Source of the DNA: Psychroserpens luteolus
GTDB lineage: Bacteria > Bacteroidota > Bacteroidia > Flavobacteriales > Flavobacteriaceae
Reading direction: 5' to 3'
NCBI RefSeq assembly: GCF_021032705.1
Contig: NZ_JAHVXI010000005.1
Coordinates: 236,977 to 300,976, forward strand
DNA: 64,000 bases
A model generated the notes under the pieces. That model searched no databases, was not told where the DNA came from, and worked only from the letters and a program-made list of their open reading frames with translations. The position numbers and the translations under genes are program-made. Of the stretch, positions 37,168 to 46,100 are shown one piece after another (within the stretch, counting starts at the first letter, position 1; every line of letters begins with the position of its first letter).

Positions 37168-37962
37168 TTAGTGCATAACGAACTTAACAACTAAGCCTTC
37201 ATTAGCACGAACATTAAAAACAGTATTATCTTCAAAAATAAGATACTGCCCCTTAACACCTACCAACTTCCCTGTATATGTTCCTACTTTTTCGATATTA
37301 AGGCTTTTAGGTTTTTCTGGGTATTTATGCACTGGAAACTCAAGATTTGTTTCGGTATTTGAAGCAATAAAATAATCTTTAACTTCTTGAGGAATATATT
37401 TTTTTAAGCGCTCTCTCCATTCGACTAAATTTTCATCTTCATTATCATTTTTAAGCATTTTTCGCCAATTGGTTTTATCTGCAACATGGTCTTTTAATGC
37501 TACTTCAGTAATTCCAGCAAGATATCTATTAGGCACCTCTACAATTTCAATAGCCTCATGTGCACCTTGATCTATCCAACGTGTTGGTACTTGAGTTTTT
37601 CTGGTCACACCAACTTTTACATTACTAGAATTGGCAAGATATACAATATGAGGTTGTAATTGAACTTTCTTCTCATATTCTAAATCACGATCTTCTTTAC
37701 CTAGATGCGCAGTGCTTAATTCTGGTCGCATAATCCAATCTCCCGCTTGCGGAATATCAAAAAAATCTTCTTTGCAAAACCCTTGGCGATAAATAGGTTT
37801 ATCTAATCCGCATTTTAAACATTGATGTTTTACAAACTCCATTGTAATGGTTTTATTCAATAACTGATTCATATTCAGGAAATCATTTTCTAATATCAAA
37901 TAATATTGAATTGGCTCAGCTAGCTCTGTTTGCATTTTTGTTAAAACACCTTGATAAAACAT
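37168..37962 (-). CDS. DUF2797 protein with zinc knuckle, 264 aa
   Basis: The N-terminal half contains a four-Cys/His-type segment (HQCLKCGLDKPIYRQGFC) likely to bind zinc. The middle (HIVYLANSSNVKVGVTRKTQ, PTRWIDQGA) looks like a GIY-YIG-type nuclease core with Tyr, Arg and Trp in the right places, as noted for DUF2797 proteins. The C-terminal third is beta-rich. Function unknown; nucleic-acid binding is the reasonable inference. Divergent from the GH3 gene with a 41-bp gap. Confidence 0.8.
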   Translation of the reverse strand: MFYQGVLTKMQTELAEPIQYYLILENDFLNMNQLLNKTITMEFVKHQCLKCGLDKPIYRQGFCKEDFFDIPQAGDWIMRPELSTAHLGKEDRDLEYEKKVQLQPHIVYLANSSNVKVGVTRKTQVPTRWIDQGAHEAIEIVEVPNRYLAGITEVALKDHVADKTNWRKMLKNDNEDENLVEWRERLKKYIPQEVKDYFIASNTETNLEFPVHKYPEKPKSLNIEKVGTYTGKLVGVKGQYLIFEDNTVFNVRANEGLVVKFVMH

Positions 37963-38003
37963 AAAAAAAAGTATTATTTTTAAAACTTAAAGATACTATA
38001 AAA

Positions 38004-39524
38004 ATGCCGATTCCATTAGTAAATTCTATTGCTTCCTGGTTTTTAAAAAAACGATTCCATCAAATTGAATTGTTCCTAAAATACCCAAATGAAGTGCAAA
38101 ACGAATTACTCTTTCAGCTCCTTTCAACCGCAAAGGATACTGAAATTGGCAAAAAGTATGACTTTGCATCTATTTCCACTTATGACACCTTTTGTGAACG
38201 CATTCCTATTTCTTCATATGAAGATTGTCAAGATATGATTGAACGGTCTCGCCGAGGAGAACACAATATCTTTTGGCCCAACCCAATCAAGTGGTTTGCA
38301 AAATCTAGTGGGACAACTAATGCTAAAAGCAAATTCATACCTGTAAGTACAGAATCATTAGAAGATTGTCATTACGCTGCAAGTAAAGATTTACTCTGTA
38401 TGTATCTCAATAATAATGAAGATTCGCAATTGTTCACTGGAAAAAGTTTACGCTTAGGAGGCAGTAAAGAACTATACAAAGAGAACGGAACCGTATTTGG
38501 CGATCTATCAGCTATACTTATAGATAATATGCCTTTTTGGGCTGAGTTTAGTAGCACACCTAGCAGTAAAGTATCTTTAATGAGTGATTGGGAAGTAAAG
38601 ATGAAAGCCATTGTTGAAGAAACCCGAAATGAAAACGTAACCAGTTTGGCTGGTGTTCCTTCTTGGATGCTTGTGCTACTCAATACTATTTTAGAAACAA
38701 CCGGAAAAGACAACCTGTTTGATATATGGCCAAATTTAGAAGTCTATTTTCATGGTGGTGTGAGTTTTGTACCTTATGTTGATCAATACAAGGCTATTTT
38801 ACCTAAACCTGATTTTAAATACTACGAAATTTATAATGCTTCTGAAGGCTTCTTCGCAATCCAAGATCAAAATAATAGCAGTGAGTTACTCTTGATGTTG
38901 GATTATGGAATTTTCTATGAATTCATTCCTATGGATACCTACGGAACAGCTAATCAAAAGATTATTCCTTTGAGTGCAGTTGAAATTGGTAAGAATTACG
39001 CCGTTATCATTACAACTAATGCTGGACTTTGGCGTTATAAAATTGGTGACACGGTAAGATTTACATCTATAAGTCCGTATCGTATAAAAGTTTCTGGTAG
39101 AACAAAACACCACATTAATGCCTTTGGAGAAGAATTGATTATTGAAAATGCCGAAGATGCCCTAAGAGAGGTTTGCTTTTCAACTAATGCTGAAATAGTT
39201 GATTACACGGCTGCTCCTATTTTTATGAATGGAAAAGATAAAGGATCACACGAATGGCTCATTGAATTTAAAACACCACCTGAAGACCTCAAGGCATTTA
39301 ACGAACTTCTAGATACCAAACTAAAATCACTTAATTCAGATTATGAAGCTAAACGCCTCAATAATATGACCTTAAATATGCCAACAGTTCATATGGCTAG
39401 AGAACGTCTATTTTATGATTGGCTCAAGCGGCATGATAAATTGGGTGGTCAGCATAAAATTCCTAGATTATCTAACAGTAGAGAGTATATCGACGAATTA
39501 TTGAGCCTTAATACTACCTCATAG
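38004..39524 (+). CDS. GH3-family acyl-AMP-forming (adenylating) enzyme
   Basis: 506 residues of the GH3 auxin-responsive superfamily, which adenylates carboxylic acids and joins them to amino acids or other amines. The ATP loop is AKSSGTTNAKSKFIPV; the second and third motifs are YEIYNASEGFFAIQ and NAGLWRYKIGDTVRFTS; the C-terminal swivel domain carries VSGRTKHHINAFGEELI. Bacterial members are common in Bacteroidota and their substrates are unknown. Cytoplasmic. Confidence 0.9.
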   Translation: MPIPLVNSIASWFLKKRFHQIELFLKYPNEVQNELLFQLLSTAKDTEIGKKYDFASISTYDTFCERIPISSYEDCQDMIERSRRGEHNIFWPNPIKWFAKSSGTTNAKSKFIPVSTESLEDCHYAASKDLLCMYLNNNEDSQLFTGKSLRLGGSKELYKENGTVFGDLSAILIDNMPFWAEFSSTPSSKVSLMSDWEVKMKAIVEETRNENVTSLAGVPSWMLVLLNTILETTGKDNLFDIWPNLEVYFHGGVSFVPYVDQYKAILPKPDFKYYEIYNASEGFFAIQDQNNSSELLLMLDYGIFYEFIPMDTYGTANQKIIPLSAVEIGKNYAVIITTNAGLWRYKIGDTVRFTSISPYRIKVSGRTKHHINAFGEELIIENAEDALREVCFSTNAEIVDYTAAPIFMNGKDKGSHEWLIEFKTPPEDLKAFNELLDTKLKSLNSDYEAKRLNNMTLNMPTVHMARERLFYDWLKRHDKLGGQHKIPRLSNSREYIDELLSLNTTS

Positions 39525-39613
39525 TCATTCATCGGTAAAATTCGCACAGCCTCTAAATTTGTCGGATTTACGCATAGTTTTATCTAATAAATGTCATAAA
39601 AAAAGATTTTTTA

Positions 39614-39621
39614 TATTTTTG
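39614..39621 (+). promoter_or_regulatory. -7 element for the PD40 gene
   Basis: TATTTTTG fits TAnnTTTG, 39 bp before the ATG chosen at 39661. It supports that start over longer upstream frames. Confidence 0.45.
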
Positions 39622-39660
39622 ACTATAATTTTAAATGTAATTAATCCCAAAACCCTCACA

Positions 39661-40890
39661 ATGAAAACGCCTATCCTCACGGTGTTTACCATATTATTTT
39701 GTATGGTATCTTCACCTACGATCTCAAACTTAGATGGTAATCGTAACGATCCTAAACATTTTGATGAACTCAATAGAAGCGGACTTGAATTTTATGTCTA
39801 TACTTCAAAAGTAAACACAAAATATTCTGAGATTCCTTCAGCTGTATTCAAAAACAAATTGATTATGGTGTCTTCTAAAAAAATTGGCGGACTAGGAAAT
39901 GGTATAGATAAACATACCAACGAACCGTACTTAGAGTTATTCTGTCTTGATGTTGATGCTTACGGCTCGGTAAAGAACCCTTTGTTCTTTTCGAGAATTA
40001 TCAACACAAAAGATAATGAAGGTCAAGTTGCCTTTTCTCCTGATGAACAAACCATGTACTTCACAAGAAGTAAACGTGAAAACTCTCAGAATTACCAATT
40101 ATATAAAGCTTTTTTAGAAAAAGACTCCAATGGTAATTGGATAAATGAGCAAGAGCTAGCCATTAGCGACCTCAACTACTCTATCGAAAACCCGCATGTC
40201 TCATTTGATGGAACCGAATTATATTTTTCATCAAATATGCCAGGCTCTTTTGGTGGTTTCGATTTATATGTCGCTCAAATTAATCCAGATGGAACTTTAA
40301 ATGATCCTGTTAATTTGGGACCAAAAATAAATACAAGGTTTGATGATAAATTTCCGCATCTATCAAAAGATGGGAAAAAATTATTCTTTTCATCTAAAGG
40401 ACATGAGAGTATTGGTGGTTTTGACATTTTTGTAAGTTCTATTTCAGAAGATATTAAAACGCCACGAAATTTAGGAAAAAATGTAAACTCCGAATTCGAT
40501 GAAATTGCCTTTATGTTTACAACCGAAGACAAAGGATTTTTCGCTTCGAATAAAAAACAAGGGAAAGGTAGTTTTGATATGTATCGTTTCAAAGCTAATG
40601 TTATTTACCAACAGTTACAAGGTGTGGTTGTGAATGAAAACAATAAACCTATTCCTAATTCAACTGTTGTATTATTTGATGTAGACGGAAATGAGATCGA
40701 ACGACAGGTTACAGAGATTGATGCCTTTTATAGTTTTAAAGTGAAAGCTTACGAGCGTTACTCTATTAAAGTATTAAAAAATGGTTTCGAAAAATTTGAG
40801 TCTAGATTTTCATCTTATAAAACCGATGCTATTATCTATAAAGAGACTTTAAAATTATCGACAAAAATATCGGCTGTTAGCAATGACTAG
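39661..40890 (+). CDS. Secreted PD40 beta-propeller protein with carboxypeptidase-regulatory domain
   Basis: 409 aa from ATG 39661, which begins a signal peptide (MKTPILTVFTILFCM). Three or more TolB/PD40 repeats follow: VAFSPDEQTMYFTRS, VSFDGTELYFSSNMPGSFGG, LSKDGKKLFFSSKGHESIGG. The C-terminal 80 residues form a CarboxypepD_reg-like sandwich (GVVVNENNKPIPNSTVVL). This is the layout of PorE-like T9SS proteins without the OmpA domain, so it is either a short relative or a separate peptidoglycan-independent form. No catalytic residues. Confidence 0.8.
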   Translation: MKTPILTVFTILFCMVSSPTISNLDGNRNDPKHFDELNRSGLEFYVYTSKVNTKYSEIPSAVFKNKLIMVSSKKIGGLGNGIDKHTNEPYLELFCLDVDAYGSVKNPLFFSRIINTKDNEGQVAFSPDEQTMYFTRSKRENSQNYQLYKAFLEKDSNGNWINEQELAISDLNYSIENPHVSFDGTELYFSSNMPGSFGGFDLYVAQINPDGTLNDPVNLGPKINTRFDDKFPHLSKDGKKLFFSSKGHESIGGFDIFVSSISEDIKTPRNLGKNVNSEFDEIAFMFTTEDKGFFASNKKQGKGSFDMYRFKANVIYQQLQGVVVNENNKPIPNSTVVLFDVDGNEIERQVTEIDAFYSFKVKAYERYSIKVLKNGFEKFESRFSSYKTDAIIYKETLKLSTKISAVSND

Positions 40891-41166
40891 TCATCTCTAA
40901 CTTTTAAAACATCGACGAACAACACTATTTTTTCCCGAACAACGAGTATTATTGATGTTCATCCAAAAGCAAGTAAAGTCGTTTTTATTCTGAAGTTATT
41001 GCAGTTATATTTACGAAGTCTTTAAGAAAAAAACTTTTTGAAAAGGACTTAAAATTGTAAAAAAATATTCAAAATATTGTTTAGCAATATTAGTTTTTAA
41101 ATCCTAATAAAAAAACCACTCTCGGGAAAGAGTGGTTTCTTTTTATATTATTCTGAAATCTATTAT
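40891..41166. other. Intergenic region with two hairpins between PD40 gene and clpX
   Basis: 276 bp between convergent genes. It contains a weak hairpin AATATTG-TTTAG-CAATATT (41073-41091) followed by TTTTT on the plus strand, and the clpX terminator at 41109-41145. No open frame of note. Confidence 0.5.
41109..41145. terminator. Bidirectional terminator downstream of clpX
   Basis: Perfect stem AAACCACTCT / AGAGTGGTTT (41113-41122 with 41129-41138), 6-nt loop CGGGAA, with A7 on the left and CTTTTT on the right. It ends clpX on the minus strand and backs up the PD40 gene on the plus strand. Confidence 0.85.
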
Positions 41167-42399
41167 TTATGAGACCGCTTTTAGCTTTTTAAGCTTCGTC
41201 TTGGTAAGCTTGGTTTCTGCATAAGACTTAGTCACATTAAGTTTTTTATCATTTGAACTTGGCATTTCAAACATCGCATCGGTCAAGATTTCTTCACAAA
41301 GCGAACGCAAACCTCTTGCTCCCAACTTATACTCTATAGCTTTATTCACGATAAATTCTAAAGCACCTTCGGTAATAGCAAATTCAATATCATCCATAGC
41401 AAACAATTTTTTATACTGCTTGATGATGGCATTTTTAGGCTCGGTTAAAATGGCTCTTAATGTATTTCCATCTAACGGATCCATATAAGTAAGTACTGGA
41501 AGTCGACCAATAATTTCAGGTATCAATCCAAAGTCTTTTAAATCCTTAGGAATGATATACTGCAACATATTATCGGGATCGGCTATTTCATCATCATGAG
41601 ATGCTTTATAACCAATAGCAGCCATATTTAATCGCTTAGAGATCACACGCTCTATACCATCAAACGCTCCACCAGCAATAAATAAAATATGCTCTGTATT
41701 AACTTCAATAAATTTTTGGTCTGGATGTTTACGCCCTCCTTTTGGTGGCACATTAACAACAGTACCTTCAAGCAACTTTAATAAGGCTTGTTGCACACCT
41801 TCGCCTGAAACGTCTCTAGTAATAGATGGATTATCACTCTTACGAGCAATTTTATCGATCTCATCAATAAACACAATACCACGCTCGGCTTTTTCTAGGT
41901 TGTAATCTGCTGCTTGTAATAAACGTGTTAAAATACTTTCAACATCTTCTCCAACATAACCTGCTTCGGTTAAAACAGTAGCATCTACAATAGCAAGAGG
42001 TACATTAAGCATTCTTGCCACAGTTTTTGCCATTAAGGTTTTACCTGTTCCTGTTTGTCCTACCATAATGATATTTGACTTCTGAATTTCAATATCATCA
42101 TCTGTTGGTGGTTGCAATAAACGTTTGTAGTGATTATAAACTGCAACAGACATCACTTTTTTGGTGTGTTCTTGGCCAATAATATACTCGTCAAGAAAAG
42201 CTTTAATCTGCTGTGGTTTTTTAAGCATTAACTCTGATGACAACTCTGCATTATCAGACTGCTTAGATTCTTCTAGAACAATACCGTGTGCTTGTTCGAT
42301 GCATCGATCACAAATGTGTGCATCTAAACCAGCAATCAACAGATTGGTTTCCGGTTTTTTTCGTCCACAAAACGAACATTCTAATTCTTCCTTTGCCAT
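41167..42399 (-). CDS. clpX: ATP-dependent Clp protease ATP-binding subunit ClpX
   Basis: AAA+ unfoldase that feeds substrates into ClpP. The N-terminal zinc-binding domain has Cys8, Cys11, Cys30, Cys33 ([14 protein letters not shown]). Walker A is GQTGTGKT (114-121), Walker B VFIDEIDK, the sensor region [19 protein letters not shown] and the arginine region [12 protein letters not shown]. 410 aa. It lies 53 bp downstream of clpP in the same direction. Confidence 0.97.
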   Translation of the reverse strand: MAKEELECSFCGRKKPETNLLIAGLDAHICDRCIEQAHGIVLEESKQSDNAELSSELMLKKPQQIKAFLDEYIIGQEHTKKVMSVAVYNHYKRLLQPPTDDDIEIQKSNIIMVGQTGTGKTLMAKTVARMLNVPLAIVDATVLTEAGYVGEDVESILTRLLQAADYNLEKAERGIVFIDEIDKIARKSDNPSITRDVSGEGVQQALLKLLEGTVVNVPPKGGRKHPDQKFIEVNTEHILFIAGGAFDGIERVISKRLNMAAIGYKASHDDEIADPDNMLQYIIPKDLKDFGLIPEIIGRLPVLTYMDPLDGNTLRAILTEPKNAIIKQYKKLFAMDDIEFAITEGALEFIVNKAIEYKLGARGLRSLCEEILTDAMFEMPSSNDKKLNVTKSYAETKLTKTKLKKLKAVS

Positions 42400-42452
42400 A
42401 AATCATTTTAAAGCCTCACATTTCCAACGGAAACATCAAGCATTTGTTCTTT

Positions 42453-43127
42453 TTATCCTCTTGATAGTACTTCGTCTATCATTCCGTATTCTTTAGCTTT
42501 ATCAGCTTTCATCCAATAATCACGATCGCTATCTTCGTAGATTTTGTCGTAATCCTGACCTGAATGCTTACTAATGATTTTATATAACTCCTCTTTAAGG
42601 GTTAATATTTCACGAGCCGTAATTTCGATATCACTGGCTTGACCTTGCGCACCTCCTAACGGTTGGTGAATCATCACACGTGAATGTGTTAATCCGCTAC
42701 GCTTTCCTTTTTCACCAGCACATAATAACACAGCTCCCATAGACGCTGCCATACCTGTACAAATAGTAGCTACATCTGGTTTAATTAACTGCATTGTGTC
42801 ATAGATACCTAAACCTGCGTAAACACTTCCTCCTGGTGAATTGATATATATTTGAATGTCTTTAGATGCATCTGTACTTTCTAAAAACAGTAATTGTGCT
42901 TGAATGATATTGGCTACTTGATCATTGATCGCTGTACCCATAAAAATAATACGATCCATCATTAAACGAGAGAATACATCAAAAATAGCGATGTTCATCT
43001 GACGTTCTTCAATGATATTAGGCGTTAATGCTGTTGGATACATACTACTAATGATTTTATTGTAATATGTGCTGCTAATACCTTGATCTTTTATTGCGAA
43101 TTTTTCAAATTCTTTTCCGTAATCCAT
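42453..43127 (-). CDS. clpP: ATP-dependent Clp protease proteolytic subunit ClpP
   Basis: Serine peptidase forming the degradation chamber. Catalytic Ser129 ([11 protein letters not shown]), His154 (MIHQPLGG) and Asp203 (DRDYWM) are all present. [16 protein letters not shown] is the handle region. 224 residues, with about 30 extra N-terminal residues typical of Bacteroidota. It is followed by clpX, and tig lies upstream, separated by a hairpin and a possible own promoter. Confidence 0.97.
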   Translation of the reverse strand: MDYGKEFEKFAIKDQGISSTYYNKIISSMYPTALTPNIIEERQMNIAIFDVFSRLMMDRIIFMGTAINDQVANIIQAQLLFLESTDASKDIQIYINSPGGSVYAGLGIYDTMQLIKPDVATICTGMAASMGAVLLCAGEKGKRSGLTHSRVMIHQPLGGAQGQASDIEITAREILTLKEELYKIISKHSGQDYDKIYEDSDRDYWMKADKAKEYGMIDEVLSRG

Positions 43128-43156
43128 ATATAGTTTTCAAATTTTTTTAATGTAAA

Positions 43157-43186
43157 CAAAAAGCGTAAGACGGTGAAGTCTTACGC
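43157..43186 (-). terminator. Hairpin terminator downstream of tig, at the clpP leader
   Basis: Perfect 9-bp stem GCGTAAGAC / GTCTTACGC with a 6-nt loop (43163-43171 with 43178-43186), followed on the minus strand by TTTTTG. It lies between the tig stop and clpP and directly abuts a TAnnTTTG element, so tig termination and clpP initiation overlap here. Confidence 0.65.
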
Positions 43187-43187
43187 T

Positions 43188-43195
43188 CAAAGATA
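43188..43195 (-). promoter_or_regulatory. -7 element of the clpP promoter
   Basis: Minus-strand TATCTTTG fits TAnnTTTG exactly, about 60 bp before the clpP ATG. The predicted transcription start would fall inside the GCGTAAGAC hairpin. Confidence 0.5.
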
Positions 43196-43299
43196 CTAAT
43201 TTATAATATTATTTCTTCTATTTAACAAAATAGCATTAGCCTATACTCAAATATCAAATCTTGGCTCTTACTTCTTTTAGCATAATACCCATTATGGGT

Positions 43300-44622
43300 T
43301 TAGCTATAAAACTCTTTTACAAAATCGTCGTAAGTTATTTCTTTTGTCTTAAGATTTGCTTCGGCTTTGTAAAGATTTAACAATTTAGTGCTCATCAATT
43401 GCTCAGATAAGCGCTTTACCTCATCTTTATTTGATAAGATTCTTGCAGCAATACCTTCTAACTCTTCATCACTAGAACCTGTTTGTCCAAATTGCGCCAT
43501 TTGTACTTTGATCATTTCTTTAGCATGATCTTTAAGATCATCAAAAGACACTTGAAGGTCATGCTTTTCAATGATTTTACCTTCAATTAATTGGTAGCGC
43601 ATGCTTTTTTCAGACTTTTCGTATTCTTCTTTAGCTTGCTCTGCATCCATTACTTCTTCTCCTGCAGTTTGCATCCACTTCTGTAAGAATTCTGCTGGCA
43701 AATCAAATTTTGTGTTTTCAACTAAATATTCAGTAACGTCATTTAATAGTTTTTGATCACCTTGTTGTGCAAATTGCTTTTCAGAATCTTCTTTGATTTT
43801 AGCTTTCAATTCTGTTACAGACGTCACTGCTTTTGGTCCGAATAATTTATCAAATAATTCTTGGTCCAAATCAGCTAATTCTCTTGAGTTGATCTCATTG
43901 ATTGTAAATGTCACTTCAATCTCTAAACCATGAGCATCATCATGAGACACCTTTAAGAATGTCATAAGATCATGATCGTCATTAAACAACCCCTTAGTTT
44001 TTAGTGTGATGACATCTCCAACTTTAGCACCAATAAATTTCTTTTCTGTCGTTTTTCCTTTAAACTTATCTAAAGTGATCATTGTAGAATTATTGATCTC
44101 TTTTTCCTCATTTGCAAAAACACCAGTAATTTCAGAGTCTTTAGCTACTTCTGTTTCAGAAACAATTTTACCATATTGTTTTCTAATATGCTCTACTTGA
44201 TTATCTAACATTTTATCATCGGCAACGATGTTGTAATGAGTGATGGCTTTTTTACCTTTTAAGTTTACCTCAAAATCAGGCGCAAGTCCTAATTCGAACT
44301 CAAAAGAAAAGGCATCAGAATCCCAATCTAAATCATCTTGAGGTTTTGGTAACGGGTTACCTAAAACGTCTAATTTTTCTTCGGTTAAATATTTACCCAA
44401 AGCATCTTGTAAAAGCTTGTTTACCTCATCAACTAAAACCGCTTTACCATATTGCTTTTTCACTAAAGTCATTGGTACATGACCTTTTCTAAAACCTGGG
44501 ATATTAGCCGATTTACGGTAATCGCTTAATATTTTTTCTACTTTATCGCTATAATCTTCTTTAGCGATGTCTACTTTTACCACTGCATTTAATGCATCGA
44601 TGTTTTCTCTTGTAATATTCAT
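43300..44622 (-). CDS. tig: Trigger factor
   Basis: Ribosome-bound chaperone for nascent chains. 440 aa from the ATG at 44622 (MNITRENIDALNAVV), chosen because the family starts so; an upstream in-frame ATG would add an unrelated peptide. The ribosome-binding loop is PGFRKGHVPMTLVKKQYG (about residues 38-55). The middle PPIase-like domain is shortened and degenerate compared with proteobacteria, as usual in Bacteroidota, and the C-terminal helical domain carries QKLLNDVTEYLVENTKFDLP. Upstream of clpP-clpX. Confidence 0.95.
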   Translation of the reverse strand: MNITRENIDALNAVVKVDIAKEDYSDKVEKILSDYRKSANIPGFRKGHVPMTLVKKQYGKAVLVDEVNKLLQDALGKYLTEEKLDVLGNPLPKPQDDLDWDSDAFSFEFELGLAPDFEVNLKGKKAITHYNIVADDKMLDNQVEHIRKQYGKIVSETEVAKDSEITGVFANEEKEINNSTMITLDKFKGKTTEKKFIGAKVGDVITLKTKGLFNDDHDLMTFLKVSHDDAHGLEIEVTFTINEINSRELADLDQELFDKLFGPKAVTSVTELKAKIKEDSEKQFAQQGDQKLLNDVTEYLVENTKFDLPAEFLQKWMQTAGEEVMDAEQAKEEYEKSEKSMRYQLIEGKIIEKHDLQVSFDDLKDHAKEMIKVQMAQFGQTGSSDEELEGIAARILSNKDEVKRLSEQLMSTKLLNLYKAEANLKTKEITYDDFVKEFYS

Positions 44623-44662
44623 TGTATCTACTCTAAACCCAAAAGGGTATTTACATTTTATG

Positions 44663-44689
44663 TTTTTAATACACACGAGGTATTAAAAA
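44663..44689 (-). promoter_or_regulatory. 10-bp perfect inverted repeat in the tig leader
   Basis: TTTTTAATAC / GTATTAAAAA around a 7-nt loop. Its 5' edge on the minus strand coincides with the start point expected from the promoter at 44696-44723, so the transcript would begin with this stem. Could be a protein operator or a 5'-protecting RNA hairpin. Confidence 0.5.
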
Positions 44690-44695
44690 GGGCTG

Positions 44696-44723
44696 CAAAA
44701 ATACGATATTTTTTGCAACCCAA
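44696..44723 (-). promoter_or_regulatory. Sigma-A promoter of tig
   Basis: On the minus strand TTG (44723-44721), 17 bp, then TATTTTTG (44703-44696). Both elements and the spacing match the Bacteroidota consensus. Confidence 0.6.
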
Positions 44724-44750
44724 CAATAGTTTAAGTAACTGATTTTGTGT

Positions 44751-45098
44751 CTACTTTTTCTTCTCTTTTAAAAAGGAATAGGCAATAGATTGTGAGATAG
44801 ATAATAAGATACTAAACAGCAAGGCTGTCCAAAACCCATTCACTCCAAAACCATCTATAAATTTATCCGCTAGTAGAATAATGCACGCATTAATCACAAA
44901 TAGAAACAAGCCTAAAGTAAGAATGGTAATAGGTAAAGTTAAAATGATAAGTATAGGTTTTACAACAGCATTTAATAATGCTAAAACTACAGCTACGATA
45001 ATGGCCGATTGATAGCCTTGAAGCCCAACACCTGGTAGAAAATGAGCTAAAATCATTACGATACCAGCGGTGAGTAATATTCTAATAATAAGGTTCAT
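44751..45098 (-). CDS. Phage-holin-family (PF04020-like) membrane protein, 115 aa
   Basis: Four hydrophobic helices spaced over the whole length, with the typical motif AIIVAVVLALLNAVVKPILI and GFWTALLFSILLS. The ATG at 45098 is chosen because the helix 1 start MNLIIRILLTAGIVM follows; a longer frame adds a basic non-family peptide. The name is historical; such proteins are chromosomal and no phage genes are nearby. Probably cotranscribed with the hydrolase 17 bp upstream. Confidence 0.82.
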   Translation of the reverse strand: MNLIIRILLTAGIVMILAHFLPGVGLQGYQSAIIVAVVLALLNAVVKPILIILTLPITILTLGLFLFVINACIILLADKFIDGFGVNGFWTALLFSILLSISQSIAYSFLKEKKK

Positions 45099-45115
45099 AA
45101 GATCTTGATTTACGT

Positions 45116-45883
45116 TTATGAAGTTACAAAATTTATAACGGCTTCGTAAAAGTCTTTTGGGTTTTCGGCATGCAACCAATGACCAGCATTGGTTATGGTT
45201 TCAATAGCTGCAAGCGGAAAATGCTGCTTGATAAGCTTCTCATCTGTTGACATCACATACTCACTTTTGTCACCTCTCAAAAAGAGTGTCGGGTTTTCAA
45301 ATTTAGAATGTATAGGTAAGGCTTCTCCAACTTCGGTGACATTCTCTTTTAAAACATCAAGGTTAATTCTAAGTCCGAGTTGCCCCTTTTCTATCCAATA
45401 CAAGTTTTTAAGCAAGAACATGCGCACACCAGGTTCGGAAACATATTGTGAAAGGAATGTATCTGCAGCACCTCTGCTTTTAATGTCATTAAAATCTAAG
45501 GCACTCAATCCGGCTAAAATAGCATCGTGATGTACAGGATAAAAGCGCGGACTAATATCTGCCACCATTAATTTTGAGACCAAGTCTGGATATTCTGACG
45601 CAAAAAGCATTGCTGTTTTTCCGCCCATAGAATGACCTAGTAAGGTCATATTTTCGAGTTGATGCACATCAGAATAACGCTTAAGATCTTCAGATAAAAC
45701 CTCGTAATTAAATTCGTCATTATGAAAGCTACGTCCATGATTACGTTGATCTACCAGATGCATTTCAAAACCGGCTTCAGCAAATTTATTGCCTAGTGTT
45801 TTCCAATTGTCGGACATCCCTAAAAAACCATGAAGAATAACGAAAGGCTGTCCTTGTCCTATAATTTTTGAGTGTAGATTCAT
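45116..45883 (-). CDS. Alpha/beta-fold hydrolase (YbfF-like esterase)
   Basis: 255 residues, no signal peptide. HGFLGMSDNWK is the oxyanion region, GHSMGGKTA carries the nucleophile Ser85, and NAGHWLHAENP holds the catalytic His. DQRNHGRS is the conserved block of YbfF-type acyl-CoA/ester hydrolases. The Asp is probably in the LRGDKSEYV segment. Substrate unknown. Confidence 0.88.
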   Translation of the reverse strand: MNLHSKIIGQGQPFVILHGFLGMSDNWKTLGNKFAEAGFEMHLVDQRNHGRSFHNDEFNYEVLSEDLKRYSDVHQLENMTLLGHSMGGKTAMLFASEYPDLVSKLMVADISPRFYPVHHDAILAGLSALDFNDIKSRGAADTFLSQYVSEPGVRMFLLKNLYWIEKGQLGLRINLDVLKENVTEVGEALPIHSKFENPTLFLRGDKSEYVMSTDEKLIKQHFPLAAIETITNAGHWLHAENPKDFYEAVINFVTS

Positions 45884-46100
45884 TTAAAAGTTTAAGTTTT
45901 TACGTTCATTTTTTGCTTGTCCAAAAAACGAACCAAAAAAGACATTTTCAAGCCAAGGAATTTTTCAGTTTACAACTAAAAACCAATTTGAAAACTTCGC
46001 GTCGAACACAGTTCTCCTATTTCCGAAGCTTTTCTTCATTTATTCTTCGGATTGATATCCCAGAACTCGTATTTACAGCGTTATAATACTAATATCTCGC
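45884..46100. other. Intergenic region with a long interrupted palindrome, possibly a dispersed repeat
   Basis: 217 bp. GTTCATTTTTTG (45904-45915) and CAAAAAACGAAC (45922-45933) form a 12-bp stem with one mismatch around loop CTTGTC. The GC composition after it (CTTCGCGTCGAACACAG, 45993 onwards) is less AT-rich than normal flavobacterial spacers. A 72-codon frame here is not credible as a gene. Confidence 0.5.

Noticed and set aside
44751..45098. Phage-holin label as a sign of a prophage
   Set aside because: No other phage gene, integrase or att-like repeat nearby; this family is a normal chromosomal membrane protein in Bacteroidota.
45868..46086. 72-codon plus-strand frame upstream of pdxJ
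   Set aside because: Its start lies antisense in the hydrolase gene, the residues are Phe/Ser-rich with no domain, and it covers a palindromic spacer; better explained as non-coding repeat.
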